Below, one piece after another: positions 1 to 5,445 of a stretch of 5,527 nt of DNA (positions are counted from its first letter, which is position 1; each line of letters begins with the position of its first letter). The DNA comes from Candidatus Aminicenantota bacterium. Its GTDB lineage: Bacteria > Acidobacteriota > Aminicenantia > Aminicenantales > Aminicenantaceae. A model generated the notes under the pieces. That model did no database searches, was not told the DNA's origin, and saw nothing but the letters and a program-made list of their open reading frames with translations. The stretch is from positions 1 through 5,527 of the forward strand of contig JAFGNQ010000448.1 in assembly GCA_016926925.1 (NCBI GenBank). Reading direction: 5' to 3'. Both the position numbers and the translations under genes were made by a program.

Positions 1-8
1 CGAATCAT

Positions 9-14
9 AGGAGG
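9..14 (+). promoter_or_regulatory. Ribosome binding site of hom
   Basis: A full AGGAGG lies six bases before the ATG at 21 and supports that start. Only eight bases precede it in the window, so the promoter and any upstream operon partner cannot be seen. Confidence 0.85.
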
Positions 15-20
15 ACAACA

Positions 21-1049
21 ATGCGTTTACTCTTTGTCGGGTTTGGCACTGTAGGCCAGGGGCTTGCGGAGTTGCTTCTGGAAAAAAAGGAATATCTTTC
101 AAAAAAATACGGCTTAAAACCGGTTGTCGTCGGAATTGCGGATGAGTTGAAGGGGAGTGCTTTGAATCCCAAAGGATTGAACCTTCGGGAAGCGCTCGAT
201 TTAGTCCAAGCAGAGACACTGTTGTGTGAGATGAAGGAAAGCCGCTATGATGGTGATGCATTGAGCATGATCAAAAATTCGGAAGCCGATGTTATGCTCG
301 AGGCGACCTACACCAACATCAAGACCGCCGAGCCGGCCACGTCCCATATCGATGCCGCCCTCAGCAAGGGCATGAACGTCGTGACAACCAACAAAGGCCC
401 ATTAGCCTTGAAATACAAAGAGCTGGATAGAATCGCCAAAGCAATGAAGGTTCAGCTCCTTTTCGAGGGAACCGTGATGAGCGGAACACCTCTCATCAAC
501 CTCATTCGTGAAACCCTCGCAGGGAGCGCCATTCAAGAGATCAAAGGGATCTTGAACGGGACGACGAATTACATCCTCACCCGGATGGAGGAAGGCCTCC
601 CTTACCAGGAAGCCTTGAAGAAGGCTCAAGATCTCGGCTATGCGGAGGCTGTCCCGGATGCGGATGTTTTAGGCTGGGATGCCCTGGCAAAAGTTACGAT
701 TCTGGCCAATGTCTTCTTCGGCGCGAGTACCAAACCTTTTGATTATCCTTGTGAGGGTATCACGGGGATTACAGCAGCGTCCATCGTGGATGCGAAAAGC
801 AGAGGGAAACGTTTCAAGCTCATCGGAAAGGTGTGGCGCGAGCGTGGTTATGTCAAAGCCTCGGTCGGCCCCGAAGAAGTGGACCACACCCACCCCCTGG
901 CCGGCGTCATGGGTGCCACCAATGCCGTGACCATTGTCACGGATACTCTCGGGGAAGTGACGATTGTGGGGCCTGGAGCGGGAAAAAGAGAAACCGGATT
1001 CAGCATGCTCAATGACTTGATCCATATCGCCGTGAACAGGAACAGATAA
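21..1049 (+). CDS. hom: Homoserine dehydrogenase, short form without ACT domain
   Basis: This enzyme reduces aspartate semialdehyde to homoserine with NAD(P)H, at the branch leading to threonine and methionine, in the cytoplasm. The 342-residue protein opens with a Rossmann nucleotide-binding loop GFGTVG (7-12). It then has TTNKGPLAL (122-130, with the catalytic-type Lys125), GILNGTTNYIL (176-186), and the family signature region 205-224 with Glu209, Asp215, Asp220 and Lys224. These correspond, offset by one, to the substrate-binding and catalytic residues recalled for the yeast enzyme. GPGAGKRETG (317-326) closes the NAD fold near the C-terminus. Many bacterial homologues run to about 430 residues with a C-terminal ACT domain that senses threonine; this one stops without it, so feedback through that domain is not expected. 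The start is supported by AGGAGG six bases upstream. The next gene follows 171 bases later on the same strand and may share the transcript. The family call is firm; the cofactor preference is unknown. Confidence 0.95.
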   Translation: MRLLFVGFGTVGQGLAELLLEKKEYLSKKYGLKPVVVGIADELKGSALNPKGLNLREALDLVQAETLLCEMKESRYDGDALSMIKNSEADVMLEATYTNIKTAEPATSHIDAALSKGMNVVTTNKGPLALKYKELDRIAKAMKVQLLFEGTVMSGTPLINLIRETLAGSAIQEIKGILNGTTNYILTRMEEGLPYQEALKKAQDLGYAEAVPDADVLGWDALAKVTILANVFFGASTKPFDYPCEGITGITAASIVDAKSRGKRFKLIGKVWRERGYVKASVGPEEVDHTHPLAGVMGATNAVTIVTDTLGEVTIVGPGAGKRETGFSMLNDLIHIAVNRNR

Positions 1050-1207
1050 ACCCATCATTTTGCGCATTGAGTTTCACAACAATAGATCACCCGGTGAAGA
1101 CAGCTCTGTTTTTGGAGATAGAGAATGGAGTCATTGCTGGTCGAAAGGTAGGCCCAAAACAAGGTTTTTTTCGGCCGGAGGTATCATCGGGTTGATTATG
1201 GAAAAAA

Positions 1208-1213
1208 AGGAGG
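1208..1213 (+). promoter_or_regulatory. Ribosome binding site of the M55 aminopeptidase
   Basis: AGGAGG preceded by a run of seven A lies seven bases before the ATG at 1221. It fixes the start at the codon that keeps the complete signal peptide, which matters for the predicted export of the protein. Confidence 0.85.
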
Positions 1214-1220
1214 ACACAGT

Positions 1221-2087
1221 ATGAAAAAGATGTTTGGTGCGGTCATTCTTATTTTTTTTGTTGCGGTGCTGGGTCTTTCCGCAGACGACCTCAAAGTGTT
1301 TATCTCTGTAGATATGGAAGGAGTCTGCGGTGTCATTCATTGGGAAGAAGTGACCCGAAGCGGCAAAGACTATGACCTTTTTCGAAAATTGATGACGGAA
1401 GAAACCAACGCCGCTATCGAGGGGGCTTTGGAGGCCGGTGCCACGAAGATCCTGGTTCGTGACTCTCACGGAAGCGGCCGCAATATCCTTCCGGACCTCC
1501 TCAATGAGAAAGCGGAGCTGATCCGGGATTGGTCCGGCGGACCTCTGGACATGATGGAGGGTATCGACAAGTCGTTCGATGCCGTGATTTTCGTCGGCTA
1601 CCATGCCCGAGCCAACACCCCGGATGCAACCTTGGATCATACAATGTCGGGAAGCCTTTATGATGTTGTCTTGAACGGCCAAAAAATGCCGGAAGCAGGA
1701 ATCAACGCCTTCATTGCCGGAAATTTCGGCGTGCCCGTCGTTCTGGTTGCCGGAGATCTGGCCATCTGTAATCAGGCAAAAGAACTCTTTGGAGATGTGG
1801 TGATCGCTCCGGTCAAAGAGGGTATCGGGAATGCCGCAAAGATGCTTCATCCGAATAAAGCTCGGGAGCTCATCAAGGAGAAAACGATCGAAGCCTTGAA
1901 GCGGGTGAAAAGTTTTAAGCCCTTTACCTTCACTCCTCCTTATGTTATGGAAGTCACTTACAAGGACGAGAAGAGGGCGAACGAAGTCTCCTGGATTCCG
2001 GGTGCCAAGAAGGCCGGACCTACAAAAGTGACCTTTACAAGCAATGACCTCATGGATATCTTGAAGTTTTTCTCTCTGGCAATGTAA
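1221..2087 (+). CDS. M55-family D-aminopeptidase (DppA-like) with signal peptide
   Basis: Members of peptidase family M55 are di-zinc aminopeptidases. The type enzyme, Bacillus subtilis DppA, removes N-terminal D-amino acids, chiefly D-Ala, from short peptides and forms a decameric ring. Here the 288-residue protein shows the expected metal ligands: Asp31 and Glu33 in SVDMEG, His83 in RDSHGSGRN, His128 in GYHAR, and Glu158 in MPEAGINA. It also has the conserved DHTMSG (139-144) holding the candidate active-site His140. Residues 1-21 form a typical signal peptide: Lys2 and Lys3, a hydrophobic core at 5-19, and a small-residue cleavage region near Ser20/Ala21 with no lipobox cysteine. The length beyond the 274 residues of DppA is mostly this leader. 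Export suggests action on cell-wall-derived or environmental D-amino-acid peptides. The name dppA also denotes an unrelated binding protein in Escherichia coli, so no symbol is given. The substrate is inferred from the family. Confidence 0.92.
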   Translation: MKKMFGAVILIFFVAVLGLSADDLKVFISVDMEGVCGVIHWEEVTRSGKDYDLFRKLMTEETNAAIEGALEAGATKILVRDSHGSGRNILPDLLNEKAELIRDWSGGPLDMMEGIDKSFDAVIFVGYHARANTPDATLDHTMSGSLYDVVLNGQKMPEAGINAFIAGNFGVPVVLVAGDLAICNQAKELFGDVVIAPVKEGIGNAAKMLHPNKARELIKEKTIEALKRVKSFKPFTFTPPYVMEVTYKDEKRANEVSWIPGAKKAGPTKVTFTSNDLMDILKFFSLAM

Positions 2088-2221
2088 TCTTTAGAATCCT
2101 TGGACTGAATGATAGCTGAGGAAGCAGTCTGCTTATTCGTTCAAGAGGCTTTGCTGTGCAGAAGTGTTCTTTAAATGAAGAGGTTTTATTTTTTTGGCGG
2201 GGGAAAAGGAATCAGGAAAGC

Positions 2222-2259
2222 AAAAGAGTAGCGGGATGGGAGTCCCGCTACTCTTTTTT
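2222..2259. terminator. Rho-independent terminator between convergent genes
   Basis: A perfect 15-bp inverted repeat has arms at 2222-2236 and 2243-2257, with a GC-rich core (GCGGGA/TCCCGC) and a six-base loop. On the plus strand it runs into a T-rich tail (CTCTTTTTTG followed by TTTTT), a strong terminator for the M55 gene, whose stop is 135 bases upstream. On the minus strand the lower stem itself supplies four T before GC interrupts, so it can also end the citrate synthase transcript, whose stop lies about 25 bases away. The position between two converging genes fits a bidirectional role. Confidence 0.9.
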
Positions 2260-2281
2260 GTTTTTCTCGTACTGGTGCGAA

Positions 2282-3583
2282 TTACTTCTTGACTTGGCTT
2301 TCAATCCAATCCGTGGTGACGGTTTTGGGCCTTTCAATGGCCAGACCGAGCACTCTATCCCAGATCAGTGATGACAGAACACCCAGGGCACGGGACACAC
2401 CGAAGAATACTGTGTAGAAATCGTACTCCGTTACACCGTAGTGCAGGAGCAGAACTCCGGAGTGAGCATCGACATTGGGCCACGGATTTTTGGCTTTGCC
2501 TTGTTCTTCCAGGATGGGCGGAACGACATCATAGAGCAGGCTCACGACTTTGAAAATGTCATCGTCAGGAAGGTGTTTCAGGGCGAAATCTCTCTGTGCG
2601 ACATACCGCGGGTCGGTTTGGCGCAGAACCGCATGTCCGTATCCGGGAATAACCTGTCCGGAATTCAGCGTTTCCCAGCAGAAATCCTTCAATTGTTCTT
2701 TGGTCGGAACTCCTCCCAGCTTGTCCATGACCGCCATGACCCAGCGGAGCACTTCCTGGTTGGCCAGACCGTGGAGTGGACCGGCTAATCCGTCCATTCC
2801 TGCGGAGAGAGAATAGTAGGCATCGGATAGAGCCGAACCGACAAGATGAGTCGTATGGGCTGAGACATTTCCGCCTTCATGATCGGTATGAATAACCAGA
2901 TAGAGCCGCATGAGTTCTTTGAAGGCCTCGTCGTCGGTAACGCCGACCATGTGAGCCAGATTGCCGCCCCAATCGAGGTTGGGGTCTTCAGGAATGTGCT
3001 TGCCGTTCTTGTAGGACTTGCGGTAGATGTAGGCTGCAATCTTCGGGAGCTTGGCCGTTAGATTCATGACATCTTCATACATGGGATCCCAATATTCCAT
3101 TTTGCTGATGCCTTCTCTGTACTGCTGCGCAAAGATGGAATCTCTCTGGAGAGCAAGTATGCCCAGAGAAAATTGTGTCATGGGATGTGTGTCATCGGGG
3201 ATGGCATTGAGGATGTCGATCAAATAATCGGGAAGCTTGCCTCGTTTTTTCCATTCCGCCGTGATTTCAGCGGCATCCTCTTCAGTGGGAAGCTCACCGG
3301 TCAGCAAGAGGTGGAAGATTCCTTCGGGAATCGGCTCTGATCCGCCCGGAGCTTTGGGAAGCTTCGCTCTGAGTTGCGGGATGTTGTAGCCACGGAAACG
3401 AATTCCCTCCATGGGATCGAGGGCTGAAGTTTCCGTCACGATGCATTTGACGCCTCGCATGCCGCCGTACGCTTGGGCAATCGTTACGTCGCTAATCTTC
3501 TGATCTCCGTGCTCCTTGACCATCTTTCGAACTCTGTCGCGCATGGGGTCGATCTTGGACTGCAATTTTTGTTTTAAAGACAT
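2282..3583 (-). CDS. gltA: Citrate synthase, eukaryote-like (mitochondrial-type) form
   Basis: This enzyme condenses oxaloacetate with acetyl-CoA to give citrate, the entry step of the citric acid cycle, in the cytoplasm. The 433-residue protein closely matches the mitochondrial type in motif order: GMRGVK (41-46), LDPMEGIRFRGY (55-66), LPKAPGGSEPIPEG (75-88), HTDHEGGNVSAHT (232-244), GLAGPLHGLANQEVL (265-279), PGYGHAVLR (313-321) and NPWPNVDAHSGVLL (366-379). The catalytic triad is His271, His317 and Asp372, and the oxaloacetate-binding residues His235, Arg326, Arg398 and Arg418 are all present. Every one sits exactly three residues before its pig-heart counterpart. It lacks a mitochondrial targeting leader, and lacks the layout of the NADH-regulated hexameric Escherichia coli enzyme. 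Among bacteria this form is known from Geobacter and related groups. AGGAGG (3591-3596 on the plus strand) lies seven bases before the ATG. It is transcribed alone, converging on the M55 gene. Confidence 0.97.
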   Translation of the reverse strand: MSLKQKLQSKIDPMRDRVRKMVKEHGDQKISDVTIAQAYGGMRGVKCIVTETSALDPMEGIRFRGYNIPQLRAKLPKAPGGSEPIPEGIFHLLLTGELPTEEDAAEITAEWKKRGKLPDYLIDILNAIPDDTHPMTQFSLGILALQRDSIFAQQYREGISKMEYWDPMYEDVMNLTAKLPKIAAYIYRKSYKNGKHIPEDPNLDWGGNLAHMVGVTDDEAFKELMRLYLVIHTDHEGGNVSAHTTHLVGSALSDAYYSLSAGMDGLAGPLHGLANQEVLRWVMAVMDKLGGVPTKEQLKDFCWETLNSGQVIPGYGHAVLRQTDPRYVAQRDFALKHLPDDDIFKVVSLLYDVVPPILEEQGKAKNPWPNVDAHSGVLLLHYGVTEYDFYTVFFGVSRALGVLSSLIWDRVLGLAIERPKTVTTDWIESQVKK

Positions 3584-3590
3584 AATTAGA

Positions 3591-3597
3591 CCTCCTT
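3591..3597 (-). promoter_or_regulatory. Ribosome binding site of gltA
   Basis: On the minus strand AAGGAGG stands seven bases before the ATG at 3583, a full-strength site that fixes the start of citrate synthase. Confidence 0.85.
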
Positions 3598-3622
3598 TAC
3601 GGTGTTTTTTTTGAAAAATTGC

Positions 3623-3649
3623 TTTTCATCCACTTCAGACGGATGAAAA
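3623..3649. promoter_or_regulatory. 9-bp inverted repeat over the gltA start site, possible operator
   Basis: TTTTCATCC (3623-3631) and GGATGAAAA (3641-3649) are perfect inverted copies separated by nine bases. The right arm touches the -10 box and covers the discriminator and predicted start site; the left arm lies just downstream. Because the right arm is largely untranscribed, an RNA hairpin is unlikely and a DNA site for a dimeric repressor fits better. Which regulator would bind is not visible here. Confidence 0.45.
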
Positions 3650-3677
3650 ATATATCATTGTGGCATGGCCGTGTCAA
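3649..3677 (-). promoter_or_regulatory. Sigma70-type promoter of gltA
   Basis: Read on the minus strand, a perfect -35 hexamer TTGACA (3672-3677) is followed by a 17-base spacer and the -10 hexamer TATATT (3649-3654), which is five of six to consensus. The predicted transcript start is near 3642, giving a leader of about 59 bases before the ATG at 3583. This is the best promoter in the window and suggests strong housekeeping expression unless it is repressed. Confidence 0.8.
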
Positions 3678-3839
3678 CAAATATTCGGACGATTCGATTA
3701 AGAAGAAAATCGGCACTGTAGATATTAAAATCGATCCGTTCTTCGGATAACAACCCAACTGCTGTTCCATGAATAAAACGCAGAGCTGTTCGGTATTAAA
3801 AAGTTGAAACGTCCCCCCTAAAGTGATTTCGATTGTTTT

Positions 3840-3869
3840 TTTACGGGGAATATGTTTATCATGTATAAA
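3840..3869 (+). promoter_or_regulatory. Candidate promoter of lemA-htpX
   Basis: TTTACG (3840-3845, four of six to the -35 consensus), an 18-base spacer and TATAAA (3864-3869, five of six to the -10 consensus) lie just upstream of lemA. The predicted start near 3876 leaves a leader of about 20 bases. The -35 element is weak, so this is a moderate call. Confidence 0.45.
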
Positions 3870-3885
3870 ATGTTGTCTTTTTGAA

Positions 3886-3891
3886 AAGGAG
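3886..3891 (+). promoter_or_regulatory. Ribosome binding site deciding the lemA start
   Basis: AAGGAG lies seven bases before the ATG at 3899. An in-frame TTG at 3881 sits five bases before this site, so starting there would place the site inside the gene. The ATG at 3899 is therefore the preferred start. Confidence 0.8.
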
Positions 3892-3898
3892 AAAGCAG

Positions 3899-4453
3899 AT
3901 GGGTGGATTTATCGTTGTGCTGATAGTCATTGCGGTTTCGATCATCGCTTTTGTCGGCATTTATAACGGGCTTGTGACCTTAAGAAACCGTGCGGATAAT
4001 GCGTGGGCTCAGGTCGATGTCCAACTGAAGCGAAGATACGACTTGATTCCCAACCTGGTGGAAACGGTGAAAGGCTACGCCAAGCATGAGAGGGAAACTT
4101 TCCAGAATGTGACCGAAGCCCGGACAAAAGCAATCAATGCCGGGACTGTGAAAGAACAGGGCGAGGCGGAGAACATGTTGTCGGGCGCTCTCAAATCTTT
4201 ATTTGCGGTTGCCGAAAGCTATCCCGACCTCAAAGCCAACCAAAACTTTTTGATGCTTCAGGAAGAGCTGGCCGGAACCGAAGGAAAGATCGCCTATGCA
4301 CGGCAGTTCTATAATGATACTGTCATGAAGTTCAACACCAAACAACAGGTTTTTCCCTCAAATATTGTGGCCAACATGTTCAACTTCAAAGAGAAAGAAT
4401 ACTTCGAGATCGAAGGAGCTGAGGCCCGCGAGCCGGTGAAGGTGGAGTTTTAA
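3899..4453 (+). CDS. lemA: LemA family membrane-anchored protein
   Basis: LemA proteins are small membrane-anchored helical-bundle proteins of poorly defined role, often encoded next to HtpX-type or other membrane proteases. From the ATG at 3899 the product is 184 residues. It has an N-terminal hydrophobic segment (about 4-24) running into YNGLVTLRN (22-30), then the family hallmarks [20 protein letters not shown] (35-54), TVKGYAKHE (57-65), [14 protein letters not shown] (101-114) and [20 protein letters not shown] (121-140), and ends with [12 protein letters not shown]. The length is usual for the family. The single N-terminal helix with the bulk of the protein following it suggests an anchored soluble domain. 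The htpX-like gene starts 27 bases downstream, consistent with one operon. The family call is certain; the molecular function is not established. Confidence 0.95.
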   Translation: MGGFIVVLIVIAVSIIAFVGIYNGLVTLRNRADNAWAQVDVQLKRRYDLIPNLVETVKGYAKHERETFQNVTEARTKAINAGTVKEQGEAENMLSGALKSLFAVAESYPDLKANQNFLMLQEELAGTEGKIAYARQFYNDTVMKFNTKQQVFPSNIVANMFNFKEKEYFEIEGAEAREPVKVEF

Positions 4454-4480
4454 GCCGGGGTTTTACGGTCTGAAAAAAAC

Positions 4481-5374
4481 ATGTACGAGCAGATCGCCGG
4501 GAATAAAAGAAAGTCTTTTTTCCTCATTCTGTTTTTTCTGGCTCTGATTTTCGCGCTGTCGTGGTTCTTCGGACAGATGACGACGCTCGGATCTTACGCA
4601 GTGATTCCTGCCCTTATCATTGCCGTTTTTTTGACATTCGGAAGCTATTATGCCAGCGATAAAATCGTCCTGGCCGTCAGTCGCGCCAAACCGATTTCCA
4701 AAGACGACTACCCTTATCTTTACAATATCGTGGAGGGTCTGGCCATTGCGGCCGGGATTCCTAAACCTCGCTGTTATATTATCGATGACACGGCCCCCAA
4801 TGCTTTCGCCTCGGGCCGCAACCCAAAAAATTCAGTCATTGTCGTCACCAAAGGATTGCTTCAAAAACTGGATCGGGCGGAGCTCGAAGGTGTGATCGCC
4901 CATGAGATGTCGCACATCAAGAACTATGATGTTCTTGTCCAGACGCTGGCTGTGGTCATGGTGGGAGTGATTGTCCTTCTCAGCGATTGGATCATGAGGA
5001 GCTTTTTTTGGGGAGGCGGCAGGCGCCGGAGCGGCGACAGACAAGGCGGGAACGCCGGGAATGTGTTGATTGTCGTCGGCATCGTTCTGGCAGTTCTCTC
5101 TCCTATCATCGCCCAACTTTTGAAGCTCGCCGTGTCGCGGAAGCGGGAATATTTGGCCGATGCAAGCGGGGTCATGCTGACCCGTTATCCCCCAGGCCTG
5201 GCCTCTGCCCTGAAGAAGCTGGCTGCCGATAAAGAGCCCTTAGAGGCGGCTAACAAAGCGACGGCGCATCTTTACATCGTGAACCCGCTCAAAGATATAA
5301 AGGGGAAGATGAATGCTCTCTTCAGCACACACCCGCCCATTGAAAAGCGCATCGAAGCCCTCGAAAACATGTAG
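4481..5374 (+). CDS. htpX: HtpX-like membrane zinc metalloprotease (family M48)
   Basis: HtpX proteases are inner-membrane enzymes of family M48 that cleave misfolded membrane proteins and back up FtsH. This 297-residue protein, close to the 293 of Escherichia coli HtpX, has two N-terminal membrane helices (about 13-30 and 38-55). The zinc motif HEMSH follows at 141-145 with catalytic Glu142, then helices at about 152-170 and 194-215 flanking a Gly/Arg-rich loop (178-193). The third zinc ligand is probably Glu223 in REYLADASG, and the conserved FSTHPP (281-286) lies near the C-terminus. It starts 27 bases after the lemA stop in the same frame. No other ATG, GTG or TTG codon exists between that stop and 4481, so this is the earliest possible start. 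No clear Shine-Dalgarno precedes it, only an A-run, so its translation may depend on lemA. The family call is firm and the natural substrates are unknown. Confidence 0.95.
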   Translation: MYEQIAGNKRKSFFLILFFLALIFALSWFFGQMTTLGSYAVIPALIIAVFLTFGSYYASDKIVLAVSRAKPISKDDYPYLYNIVEGLAIAAGIPKPRCYIIDDTAPNAFASGRNPKNSVIVVTKGLLQKLDRAELEGVIAHEMSHIKNYDVLVQTLAVVMVGVIVLLSDWIMRSFFWGGGRRRSGDRQGGNAGNVLIVVGIVLAVLSPIIAQLLKLAVSRKREYLADASGVMLTRYPPGLASALKKLAADKEPLEAANKATAHLYIVNPLKDIKGKMNALFSTHPPIEKRIEALENM

Positions 5375-5387
5375 CTTGAATTATTCA

Positions 5388-5445
5388 TAAAAACTGTCGA
5401 CACTTAACTTCAAAAGACTTTAATTCATATCTTCGTCAGTTTTTA
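5388..5445. repeat. Imperfect inverted repeat downstream of htpX
   Basis: Arms at 5388-5400 (TAAAAACTGTCGA) and 5433-5445 (TCGTCAGTTTTTA) pair at 12 of 13 positions with a single T-T mismatch, around an AT-rich 32-base centre. The first arm begins 14 bases after the htpX stop and the second ends in a T-run, so it could act as a weak terminator. The long loop and AT-rich stem make that uncertain. It directly abuts the hairpins at the window edge and may be part of the same element. Confidence 0.5.

Larger units (their letters stand above)
3584..3898. other. Divergent intergenic region between gltA and lemA
   Basis: This 315-base AT-rich stretch has no credible gene. It holds the gltA leader, promoter and inverted repeat on the left, and the lemA promoter and ribosome binding site on the right. 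The middle (about 3680-3835) shows only a small hairpin, ATCCG/CGGAT at 3734-3748 with a five-base loop, and a few near-repeats such as TATTAAAA at 3723-3730 and 3793-3800. None of these is strong enough to name a function. Confidence 0.6.

Noticed and set aside
669..1067. A 132-codon open frame antisense to hom.
   Set aside because: It overlaps the conserved catalytic half of homoserine dehydrogenase and its translation looks like no known protein.
1050..1220. Search for a terminator or promoter between hom and the M55 gene.
   Set aside because: Only a weak AAAAC/GTTTT pairing near 1157-1170 and poor hexamer matches were seen, not enough to call either.
1131..1850. A 239-codon open frame on the minus strand across the M55 gene.
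   Set aside because: It lies antisense to a gene with clear family motifs, shows no recognisable domain and has no convincing ribosome site; it is a shadow of the real frame.
2122..2134. Short palindrome AAGCAG-T-CTGCTT after the M55 gene.
   Set aside because: The one-base centre cannot form a useful hairpin, and a single 13-base dyad in a spacer is not evidence of a site.
2156..2371. A 71-codon plus-strand frame reaching into the 3' end of gltA.
   Set aside because: It runs through the terminator hairpin and the antisense of gltA, with no ribosome site and no domain.
3861..3884. Seven-codon reading frame before lemA as a possible leader peptide.
   Set aside because: It overlaps the candidate -10 box, has no ribosome site and no attenuator-like structure follows.
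3881..3898. TTG start for lemA that would add six residues (MKRRKQ).
   Set aside because: The Shine-Dalgarno AAGGAG lies inside this extension and is ideally spaced for the ATG at 3899.
4832..5175. Minus-strand frames of 83 and 94 codons inside htpX.
   Set aside because: They are antisense to the zinc-motif and membrane region of a well-supported gene and have unlikely composition.
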